A DNA stretch of 64,000 nucleotides from Marinomonas mediterranea MMB-1 (lineage in GTDB: Bacteria; Pseudomonadota; Gammaproteobacteria; Pseudomonadales; Marinomonadaceae), in assembly GCF_000192865.1 (NCBI RefSeq), contig NC_015276.1, positions 3,844,001 to 3,908,000 on the forward strand, read 5' to 3'. Position 1 is the first letter of the stretch. Each line of letters opens with the position of its first letter. Position numbers and translations under genes: made by a program. The notes below the pieces were generated by a model that saw nothing but the letters and a program-made list of their open reading frames with translations, was not told the origin of the DNA and did not search any database. Below, in pieces: positions 45,156 to 52,420 of the stretch.

Positions 45156-45241
45156 AGCAAGAAGCGTTCCAATAAATTTAACCCCCTAATTCAGCAAATA
45201 GATTGGAACCTATGCGGCAATCTTTCAAGAAGTGTGCACCA
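45156..45241 (-). promoter_or_regulatory. candidate sigma-54 promoter and NtrC half-site of the liv operon
   Basis: On the minus strand TTGGAACGCTTCTTGCT (45172-45156) has GG and GC separated by exactly ten bases and differs from the sigma-54 consensus mainly by A for C in the -24 box. The start of transcription would be near 45145, 34 bases before the livK ATG. TGCACCA, a perfect NtrC half-site on the plus strand, lies at 45235-45241, about 65 bases upstream of the -24 element. Confidence 0.6.
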
Positions 45242-45735
45242 CATTAAGACCAAACAATAAGCTTAGTTGAAAAAATGGTCAATAGAAGTGCAAAAATTAG
45301 AAGAATAAAATTTTGGAAATTGAGAATTGATCGGAGCATTTAACGCCAATTAAAGAGAAGATCAATTTTTTATACTGATATAATGAGTTTTTGGAATACG
45401 AAGCGAAATAAAGACTGCACTAATGCTGTGCAAAAAAGAGAGAGTATATGGACGTAACGACAGTTACTATAGATCTAAAAAAATACTAGCGGATATTGAA
45501 TTTAAATTATTTCAAAATACTCTTATTTTTTATCAAAATAGTCTGCTTTTTATAAGGTTACTCTTATGAATGACCAAATTACTCTTATCCTTTTGTCTAG
45601 GTCTATCAACTATCTCTTTAGGAATACTCTGACAAAATATCAATAGGGAAATTTTTGTAGAACAAGATAGAGGAAAACAACGGTTCAGTCTTTTGAACTT
45701 CAGCGTGTAAAGATAAGGTATTTTAGTCAGGATAG
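45242..45735. other. AT-rich intergenic region with three phased direct repeats
   Basis: No convincing gene is present in these nearly 500 AT-rich bases. TACTCTTAT occurs three times at 45518, 45559 and 45580, at intervals of 41 and 21 bases, close to whole helical turns. A short frame at 45454 (MDVTTVTIDLKK, then stop) resembles the first residues of IS110-type transposases but is too short to call. Confidence 0.4.
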
Positions 45736-45765
45736 GCGCTCGTTAATAGATCTATCAACGAGCGC
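45736..45765. terminator. hairpin downstream of yibQ
   Basis: GCGCTCGTT and AACGAGCGC form a perfect nine-base stem around a 12-base loop. It lies 50 bases beyond the stop of the leftward yibQ gene and probably terminates the gpmI-envC-ctpA-yibQ unit. Confidence 0.65.
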
Positions 45766-45817
45766 ACTAATCAAAAAAACAGAATGGCAGAAATAAAAGG
45801 TCCATAACGCAGAGAAA

Positions 45818-46852
45818 TTATTGCCCCATCAGCTCATCTATAGGGACTAAACGAACCGAGAGCTTGCTAAGGTCGGCAAGGCGTTTAGATAAATAAGCCA
45901 TGGTTTCAGGGTATGGATGCCCAATTGCAATAGCGTGGCCGTTTTGATGCGCTAACTGGATAAGCTTAAGGAATTGTTGCTCTATCTTCTTTTCACTTCG
46001 AATATTATCCAAAAATACATCGCGCTTTGTTGTATTAATACTGTGACGTAGCGCCATCGTATAAGCGACGCTGTCTGCGCTGGTGACGCTGTCCACAAAA
46101 AAGAGAGATCGATCTCCAATAACCTGCATAACCCAGTTCATGGCCTGCGAATCCGTGGTTAATAAACTCCCCATGTGATTATTAACACCTTTAATCCCCG
46201 GCAAACTCGCTAAGTCATCACGTAAGACAGATTTAAATTCTTCCTCCCCCATTGACGCATAGAGTCCACCTGGCCCTAATTTCAGCTCCCGCTGATTTTC
46301 CATGGGAGCATGAAGCAGTGTGACTCGATTCTGCTCAATGGATTTAAGAGCGGTTTTTTTCCCAAACGGCGTATGAGGCAAAATGGCAAGAGCCACTTCA
46401 ACGGGTAGATTTAAAGACGACTCCATCCCTCGTCGATTGTAGCCCAGATCATCAATAATAATGCTTATCCTCGGAAGCTGCTCGCGAGACTTAACTTTGT
46501 CTTTACGTATTACCTCAGAAGGTGGAGTCAGCCTTACCCGCTGATAGAAAGGAGAAAACGGAACAATGAAGGGCTCAAGAGAACCTGAACCTACAGGGGA
46601 GCTTGCATCTGCAGGAGCCTCTTCATCAAACAAGCCATCAACATTACTGACATACAAGTCATTAGGTAACCAATCAATCTCAGCAGGAGAGCTTATGGAT
46701 GTTGTTGCCTTCGGGGCGGTGACGATAGGCCCTAACGACGAGGCATCGTCATGGGCATTCACGAAAACAGAATATACGCTGGCAACAACAGATAAAAATA
46801 GAGCCACTACCTTGTATCGGTAGCAGCTCTTTAGAGATTCAGTACGGTTCAT
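45818..46852 (-). CDS. divergent polysaccharide deacetylase family protein (YibQ-like)
   Basis: A 344-residue exported protein: signal or anchor segment (about 10-33, YKVVALFLSVVASVYSVFVNAHD), a variable acidic linker, and from about residue 125 the divergent polysaccharide deacetylase domain, recognisable by RISIIIDDLGYNRRGMESSLNLPVEVALAILPHTPFGKKTAL, LLHAPMENQ, INNHMGS-like VNNHMGSLLTTD, and AIAIGHPYPETM. YibQ-type proteins are encoded with envC and ctpA in many gammaproteobacteria and are assumed to act on the cell envelope. Enzymatic activity is unproven. The gene abuts ctpA. Confidence 0.85.
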   Translation of the reverse strand: MNRTESLKSCYRYKVVALFLSVVASVYSVFVNAHDDASSLGPIVTAPKATTSISSPAEIDWLPNDLYVSNVDGLFDEEAPADASSPVGSGSLEPFIVPFSPFYQRVRLTPPSEVIRKDKVKSREQLPRISIIIDDLGYNRRGMESSLNLPVEVALAILPHTPFGKKTALKSIEQNRVTLLHAPMENQRELKLGPGGLYASMGEEEFKSVLRDDLASLPGIKGVNNHMGSLLTTDSQAMNWVMQVIGDRSLFFVDSVTSADSVAYTMALRHSINTTKRDVFLDNIRSEKKIEQQFLKLIQLAHQNGHAIAIGHPYPETMAYLSKRLADLSKLSVRLVPIDELMGQ

Positions 46853-48124
46853 TTACAATTTCTTAGTTAACTTAGGAACGCTTTGTAGGATAGTGAGCGC
46901 TTGAAATAGCTGAAAATCGGACGCCGCTAATTGGCTAAGCCCTGATTGTACGTCGGAGCTCGTTCTTTCTTCGCCGCCAGTACCATTACTGATGTGTCCC
47001 TTTAACTCAGCTTCTTTGATAAAGAAAGCATCGTCAGGCACGGTAATATCGGCTTGCGGAATAATAATGTCGGGGCGAATCCCTTGCGCTTGAATAGAAC
47101 GCCCTTTTGGCGTGAAATAAAGGGCAGTGGTCAGTTTCACTGCCGCACCGTTGGTCAATGGAACAACCGTTTGCACGGTGCCTTTGCCAAAACTTTCTGT
47201 TCCTAAAATAACCGCGCGCTTATGGTCTTGCAGCGCACCTGCAACCACTTCAGAAGCGGACGCTGAGCCTTCATTAATCATCACAACAACAGGCGCATCC
47301 GGCAATACCGTCGCTCTTTTAGAGGCTTTAAACTCTGTCTTTGACAACTGATGTCGACCGTCCGTATACACAATCATCCCATTGTCTACCAAGGAATCCA
47401 CAATCGATACCGCACTCTGAAGCACACCACCGGGGTTATTGCGCAGGTCTAAGATCACCCCTTCGATTGGTTGGTCTTGTTTGAGTTGTTTAATCGCACT
47501 TGCGAACTCCTCACCAGAGTCCCCTTGAAACTGACTCAATCGGATATAGGCAATACCGTCGTCTTTATCGAGCCACTTACTGGTGATGCTCGATTCATCA
47601 ATAAGCCGCCTTTCTATTTCATACTCTTTGATTTGACCGTCACGTTCAACGTCTAAACGCACGCTGGTTCCAACCTCACCACGCATCAGAATGGTCACAT
47701 CTTGTAAGCTCATACCTGATACAAGCTGACTATCGATTCGTACGACAACGTCGCCAGGTTCTAAGCCCGCTTCTTTAGCAGGCGAGCCGTCTATGGGCGT
47801 AACAATGGTCAAAACATTGTCTGCCATTTCAACTTCTACGCCGATACCTGCATAGTTGCCAGACGTTACCTTCTCGAATTCTTTCATCTCTTCGCTGGTA
47901 AGGTAATTCGAGTGAGGGTCTAATGCTGCGACCATACCTTTAAGAGCCTTGTCGAGAATTGCTCTGTCATCAAGGTCTTCAACGTATCCTTCACGTATCG
48001 TCTCAAAGGTCTCAACGAACGATTGAATCTCTTCTAGTGGAATCGAGGACTTCTCCTCCGCCATGCTTGGCGTTACTGTGAGCACAAGTGCAACGCCACA
48101 CAGTATGTTATTTATAATTCTCAT
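46853..48124 (-). CDS. S41 family C-terminal processing protease (CtpA-type)
   Basis: A 423-residue exported serine protease. A signal peptide (MRIINNILCGVALVLTVTPSMA) is followed by an N-terminal helical region, a PDZ domain (about 80-165, GIGVEVEMADNVLTIVTPIDGSPAKEAGLEPGDVVVRIDSQLVSGM) and the S41 catalytic domain with GGSASASEVVAGAL-like INEGSASASEVVAGALQDHKRAVILGTESFGKGTVQ. The serine of GSASASE and the lysine of GTESFGKG form the Ser-Lys dyad. The ATG at 48124 has AGGA just before it, so I reject the 11-codon longer frame. Neighbours gpmI, envC and yibQ are the usual context. Confidence 0.92.
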   Translation of the reverse strand: MRIINNILCGVALVLTVTPSMAEEKSSIPLEEIQSFVETFETIREGYVEDLDDRAILDKALKGMVAALDPHSNYLTSEEMKEFEKVTSGNYAGIGVEVEMADNVLTIVTPIDGSPAKEAGLEPGDVVVRIDSQLVSGMSLQDVTILMRGEVGTSVRLDVERDGQIKEYEIERRLIDESSITSKWLDKDDGIAYIRLSQFQGDSGEEFASAIKQLKQDQPIEGVILDLRNNPGGVLQSAVSIVDSLVDNGMIVYTDGRHQLSKTEFKASKRATVLPDAPVVVMINEGSASASEVVAGALQDHKRAVILGTESFGKGTVQTVVPLTNGAAVKLTTALYFTPKGRSIQAQGIRPDIIIPQADITVPDDAFFIKEAELKGHISNGTGGEERTSSDVQSGLSQLAASDFQLFQALTILQSVPKLTKKL

Positions 48125-48166
48125 ATTTTTCCTAACCCAATCGTAGTCAAGCATCATAAGCCAACA

Positions 48167-49303
48167 CTACCCTCTTCCTACCCACTTTAATGGAGACAAT
48201 GGAACACTGTTATGGCGGATGGCAAAAAACAGGCCGGGATCTAAACGTCCACCACTACTGCCAACAGTCGCGATGACTTCATTCGCAGCAACCCACTCAC
48301 CGACGTCTTTTAATATACTTTGATTATAGCCATACAGTGACATATAACCGTCACCGTGGTCTAAAATAATCAGAAAACCAAAACCTCGCATCCAATCGGC
48401 AAAGACGACTCGTCCATGAAATATTGCTCTGACATTATCACCCTCTTTCGCTTTGAGCGTAATGCCTCCTAGATTTATTTGTCCGTTGTCTGGCACTTTC
48501 GTCAGCCGCGCAATCGGTTTGACCAATTTTCCTTTCTGGCTGGCGAACGAGACATCTTGATCTGGAATCTGAATATCAACTAACGCTTCTTCTAGACGCT
48601 CCAAAAGAGCCGACAGCTGCTTCTGATTCTTGGACAACTGAGCCTGCTTTTGATTCCCCGTTTTTAAATCTTGATTTAACTTAGCCAATAGCGTTTTTCG
48701 CTGTAGTCGCTCAGCTTTAAGCGCAGTGCGTTGCTTTTGGAGATTTGTTTGTTCTTGAATTTGCTGAGCGCGATGACTACGAATGCTTTTTTCAACGAGG
48801 CTAAGCTCTCTCACTTCATTCACATAACCGTTAATCACCGACTGCCTTGCCTGAGAAAAATAGCGATTATAATGCACCAATCTCATCGCATCGGCACTTT
48901 GATTATCACTTAATAAGAGCTTTAGACCGTCTTGTTCTCCAGAACGATAAACCGCCCTAAGTTGGGCGGCTATCTGGTCGTTTTGTTGTTGGATGCTCAA
49001 TTGGAGATTCCGCTGCTGTTTCGATAACTCCGAAAGCTGCTGCTCACCTTTTTTGAGGCTGAGCTGCAGCTCTTGGATTTTCTTATGCAGCAATTGGATG
49101 CTTTGCTCTTTCGATTCCAATTGTTTTTCGACATCGGAACGTTCGGACTTTATCTCTTTGAGCCAACCATTTAGCTTTTTCAGGTCTTTCTGCAAAGTCT
49201 CTATCTGTTGTCGAGCTTCCTCTGGTGTCTGTGGTTGGGCGGCAGCAACCCCCAAGGAAGACAAGCATAGCAAACACAAACCAAAGAAAACTCTAAACAA
49301 CAT
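48167..49303 (-). CDS. envC: murein hydrolase activator EnvC
   Basis: A 378-residue periplasmic protein. After a signal peptide ending near VAAA comes a long coiled coil (about 25-250, rich in Q, K, E and L heptads), then a LytM/M23 domain (KEGDNVRAIFHGRVVFADWMRGFGFLIILDHGDGYMSLYGYNQSILKDVGEWVAANEVIATVGSSGG). Zinc ligands of active M23 peptidases are lost: the usual YxH is YGY here. This is typical of EnvC, which does not cleave peptidoglycan itself but activates the amidases AmiA/AmiB at the division site under FtsEX control. It lies between gpmI and ctpA on the same strand. Confidence 0.9.
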   Translation of the reverse strand: MLFRVFFGLCLLCLSSLGVAAAQPQTPEEARQQIETLQKDLKKLNGWLKEIKSERSDVEKQLESKEQSIQLLHKKIQELQLSLKKGEQQLSELSKQQRNLQLSIQQQNDQIAAQLRAVYRSGEQDGLKLLLSDNQSADAMRLVHYNRYFSQARQSVINGYVNEVRELSLVEKSIRSHRAQQIQEQTNLQKQRTALKAERLQRKTLLAKLNQDLKTGNQKQAQLSKNQKQLSALLERLEEALVDIQIPDQDVSFASQKGKLVKPIARLTKVPDNGQINLGGITLKAKEGDNVRAIFHGRVVFADWMRGFGFLIILDHGDGYMSLYGYNQSILKDVGEWVAANEVIATVGSSGGRLDPGLFFAIRHNSVPLSPLKWVGRG

Positions 49304-49374
49304 TTCTAATCCTACTGACTCTGACTTCTAACCTTAGCGTAAACGCCGGGCTTCTAAACAACAATTCAGCTCAA

Positions 49375-50910
49375 CTAGGCCTTATTTCGCACTAGCAAGC
49401 TCTCGCCTGTCATTTCATCTGGCTTAACCATTCCCATCATATCCAACAAAGTTGGCGCAATGTCGCATAACGCCCCCTCTTTGATAGACACATTTTCTTC
49501 AGGCGTATAAAGCACCAAAGGTACTGGCTCCAAAGTATGGGAAGTAAGAGGTTGGCTGCCGTCATCGCTCAGCATTTGCTCGACGTTACCGTGGTCTGCA
49601 GTAATCAAACACTGACCACCGTTTTTCTCAAGTGCTTCGATCACTCGACCAATACAAGCGTCTACCGCTTCTACGGCTTGTACAGCAGCATCAAAAATAC
49701 CACTGTGGCCGACCATGTCACCATTGGCAAAGTTACAAATGATCGTATCGTATTTACCTGCTTCAATGACTTCCACCAGCTTGTCTGTTACCTCTGGTGC
49801 GCTCATTTCAGGTTTCAAATCGTAGGTTGCTACGTCTGGAGAAGGTATCAGTTCACGTTCTTCACCAGCAAAGACAGCTTCTTCGCCACCATTAAAGAAG
49901 AAAGTAACGTGTGCGTATTTTTCAGTTTCCGCGATTCTAAGTTGCGTCTTATTCTCTTTCGAAAGAATTTCACCCAATGTGTTAGAAAGCGCGACAGGAG
50001 GGAATGCAACCGATGCAGAAATATCAGACGCGTATTCCGTGAAGGTAACAAAGCCCGATAGCGACGGCGTTTCATTACGCTCAAAACCAGAAAAAGACGC
50101 ATCAGTGAACGCACGAGTCAATTGACGAGCACGGTCAGGACGGAAGTTTGCGAAGACAATCGCGTCGCCGTCATCCACTTTAACCGCGTCACCAATCACC
50201 GTTGCTTTAACGAATTCATCGTTTTCGTCTCGCTCATACGCAGCGGCGATGGCTTGCTCAGCCGATTCCGCCTCATATAAACCGTTGCCTGAGACAATCG
50301 CATCGTATGCTTGTTGTACTCGTTCCCAACGGTTATCACGATCCATCGCGAAATAACGACCTGTTAAGGTTGCAATTTTGCCCACACCAAGTGCTTTTAA
50401 TTTAGCATCCAGCTCAGATACGGGACCTTGAGCAGAGCGTGGTGGCGTATCACGACCGTCTGTAAAGCCGTGTACGTAGATCGCTTTAGCGCCACGTTTC
50501 ACCGCTAACTCAGCCATCGCCATAATATGCTCATGATGACTATGAACACCACCAGCAGAAAGCAGACCAAGAATGTGAACTGCTTTTCCAGCTGCTACCG
50601 CTTTGTCTACTGTATTAACCAATTCTGTATTTTCAAAGAAGCTACCATCATCAATGGCTTTACTAATGCGAGTGAAGTTCTGATAAACAACGCGGCCAGC
50701 CCCAAGGTTCATATGACCGACTTCGGAGTTCCCCATTTGACCATCAGGTAAACCGACCGCCATTCCAGAGGTTTTGATCAAAGTATGAGGTTTGGACGCC
50801 CATAGAGCATCCCAATTTGGCGTAGTCGCGGCAGCAATTGCATTCGATTTGGACGTTTCGCTGTAACCCCAGCCATCCAGAATAAACAAGGCAGTTGTTT
50901 TCTTGCTCAT
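49375..50910 (-). CDS. gpmI: 2,3-bisphosphoglycerate-independent phosphoglycerate mutase
   Basis: A 511-residue Mn-dependent alkaline-phosphatase-fold enzyme that interconverts 3- and 2-phosphoglycerate in glycolysis. The N-terminus MSKKTTALFILDGWGYSE holds the metal aspartate, and PDGQMGNSEVGHMNLGAGRVVYQ holds the phosphoserine. GVHSHHEHI, the HGFTDGRDTPPRSAQ segment, GRYFAMDRDNRW and the C-terminal ITADHGNVEQM metal ligands follow. I start at MSKK (50910), three codons inside the longest frame. The gpmI-envC-ctpA-yibQ order is conserved in gammaproteobacteria. Confidence 0.96.
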   Translation of the reverse strand: MSKKTTALFILDGWGYSETSKSNAIAAATTPNWDALWASKPHTLIKTSGMAVGLPDGQMGNSEVGHMNLGAGRVVYQNFTRISKAIDDGSFFENTELVNTVDKAVAAGKAVHILGLLSAGGVHSHHEHIMAMAELAVKRGAKAIYVHGFTDGRDTPPRSAQGPVSELDAKLKALGVGKIATLTGRYFAMDRDNRWERVQQAYDAIVSGNGLYEAESAEQAIAAAYERDENDEFVKATVIGDAVKVDDGDAIVFANFRPDRARQLTRAFTDASFSGFERNETPSLSGFVTFTEYASDISASVAFPPVALSNTLGEILSKENKTQLRIAETEKYAHVTFFFNGGEEAVFAGEERELIPSPDVATYDLKPEMSAPEVTDKLVEVIEAGKYDTIICNFANGDMVGHSGIFDAAVQAVEAVDACIGRVIEALEKNGGQCLITADHGNVEQMLSDDGSQPLTSHTLEPVPLVLYTPEENVSIKEGALCDIAPTLLDMMGMVKPDEMTGESLLVRNKA

Positions 50911-51168
50911 TATCTTCATCCCATTAGTATTCTTAACACAATATGATTACGCTTGATCGTCGGCAAAGCCTACACAGCCTTATAGAAAGGCGATAGTCGC
51001 ATACGAGACGAGCAAACAAGGTAAGTGTTACGTAGATTAGTTGTATTTATTAGTTTGATACTACCACAGCGCTCGGATATTGTGACATTAGCATCCGTGT
51101 ATAGCAGCTATTAATTTTGCAAATTGGTTAAGACGGTGTGAATGCTTCCGTCAGAAAACGCCCCGTTT

Positions 51169-52095
51169 TTAACTGGAGCGCATCTTTTCAATTAACCAGT
51201 CCCGAAACATAACCACTTGCTCTAAATCCGCTCTGTCGGCAGGGTAGGATAAGAAATACTCATGAGGCGTATCAATCGCGTCGCCAAACGGCGCGATCAA
51301 CTCCCCTCTTGCCAGACTTTGCTCAGCAATAAAGGTTGGTAAAATGGCCGCGCCCATTGACTGTTTTGCCGCTTCTAAAAGCATATGAAAATGCTCGAAC
51401 GTTGCTCCTGAAAGCGCGCTTTGTTCCAGTTTATTCGCAGCAAACCAATCTGGCCACGCGTTAACCCTTGCGGATAAATGGATAAGCTCATAGTTTAAAA
51501 CGTTAGCACTGACTGTTTTATTTTTTAAGTCCACAGAGGATGGCAAGCTACGTCGAGGGCTAGAAAGCCCGATTAACTCAGGTGAACACACCGCAATGAC
51601 TTGCTCCCCCATCAGATGATGGGAAATCGCTTTCGGCCAATGATCACCGCCATAATGCAAAATAATATCCGTATTGTCGCTCTCTATCTGAGCACCGCTT
51701 TCTAATGCACTGACCTTTATCTGAAACTCAGGATGCAACTCCTGAAACTCATTTAATTTCGGTATTAACCAATACGAAGCAAGAGTCGGCAATGATGCAA
51801 TTCGCAGCGTCGTTTTTTCATCTTCGCGGCGCAACATTCTTAAACTCGCCCCTTCCATTGCATCTAACAACGGCAGTATTTCTTTGTAATACGCGTCTCC
51901 CGTACCGGTCAAAACAAGACGTTTGTTTAACCGAATAAACAGCTCACGAGATAGAAACTCTTCGAGATTACGAATTTGACGACTCACCGCACTTTGAGTC
52001 AAATGAAGCTCTTCCGCAGCACGGGTAAAACTAAGATGTCGAACAGAGGCTTCGAAGCACTTCAATGCTGTCGAAGACGGGATGTAATGCCGCAT
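51169..52095 (-). CDS. LysR family transcriptional regulator, GcvA-like
   Basis: A 308-residue LysR protein: helix-turn-helix ALKCFEASVRHLSFTRAAEELHLTQSAVSRQIRNLEEFLSRELFIRLNKRLVLTGTG (about 8-65), then a two-lobed effector-binding domain (TLRIASLPTLASYWLIPKLNEFQELHPEFQIKVS...). The overall pattern fits the GcvA/AmpR branch. The start MRHYIPSS is preceded by GGAAGG. It is not adjacent to an obvious target: its upstream neighbour is REP/CRISPR sequence, and its downstream neighbour, gpmI, is on the same strand but about 260 bases away. Its regulon is unknown. Confidence 0.88.
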   Translation of the reverse strand: MRHYIPSSTALKCFEASVRHLSFTRAAEELHLTQSAVSRQIRNLEEFLSRELFIRLNKRLVLTGTGDAYYKEILPLLDAMEGASLRMLRREDEKTTLRIASLPTLASYWLIPKLNEFQELHPEFQIKVSALESGAQIESDNTDIILHYGGDHWPKAISHHLMGEQVIAVCSPELIGLSSPRRSLPSSVDLKNKTVSANVLNYELIHLSARVNAWPDWFAANKLEQSALSGATFEHFHMLLEAAKQSMGAAILPTFIAEQSLARGELIAPFGDAIDTPHEYFLSYPADRADLEQVVMFRDWLIEKMRSS

Positions 52096-52180
52096 GATCC
52101 TTCCAATTATGATGCATAAAGCCAAAATTGTATCGTATATTGTCGATAATGGGGAAAATGAAAACCCGAACTTCTCTGGT

Positions 52181-52412
52181 TCCCTCCCTTTGGTAAGAGG
52201 GAGGAGCTAAACGTCATATTAAGCCGCGTGTGCGGCAGCAAACTTATCTTGTTCCCTCCCCTTACCAAGGGGAGGGTTAGGGAGGGGTCTAGATGTTTGT
52301 GTAAACCGACAACATCATTTACACAAAAAGCTTACGCCGAATCGAAACAAGATTCAGTTGGTTCCCTCGATAAGACCCCCTCCCAGCCTCCCCCTTGGTA
52401 AGGGGGAGGAGC
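52181..52412. repeat. REP-like palindromes next to the CRISPR array
   Basis: C/G-rich palindromes of the CCCTCCC...GGGAGG type occur at about 52181-52206, 52250-52288 and 52373-52412, the same family as at 39976-40118. A 10-base inverted repeat TTTGTGTAAA/TTTACACAAA (52296-52327) lies between the second and third. One degenerate CRISPR repeat (52216-52243) sits between the first two palindromes. Confidence 0.75.
52216..52243 (-). repeat. isolated degenerate type I-F CRISPR repeat
   Basis: These 28 bases match the array repeat at 23 positions and lie 205 bases outside the terminal array repeat. The preceding 15 bases (GAGGAGC-T/C-AAACGTCA) are shared with the sequence before the terminal repeat at 52421, so a 43-base block has been duplicated (38 of 43 identical; all five differences are transitions). 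Confidence 0.7.
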
Positions 52413-52420
52413 CAAACGTC

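Noticed and set aside
45454..45490. MDVTTVTIDLKK followed by a stop, resembling the first residues of an IS110-type transposase
   Set aside because: Only 13 codons and no downstream continuation; too short to call an insertion sequence.
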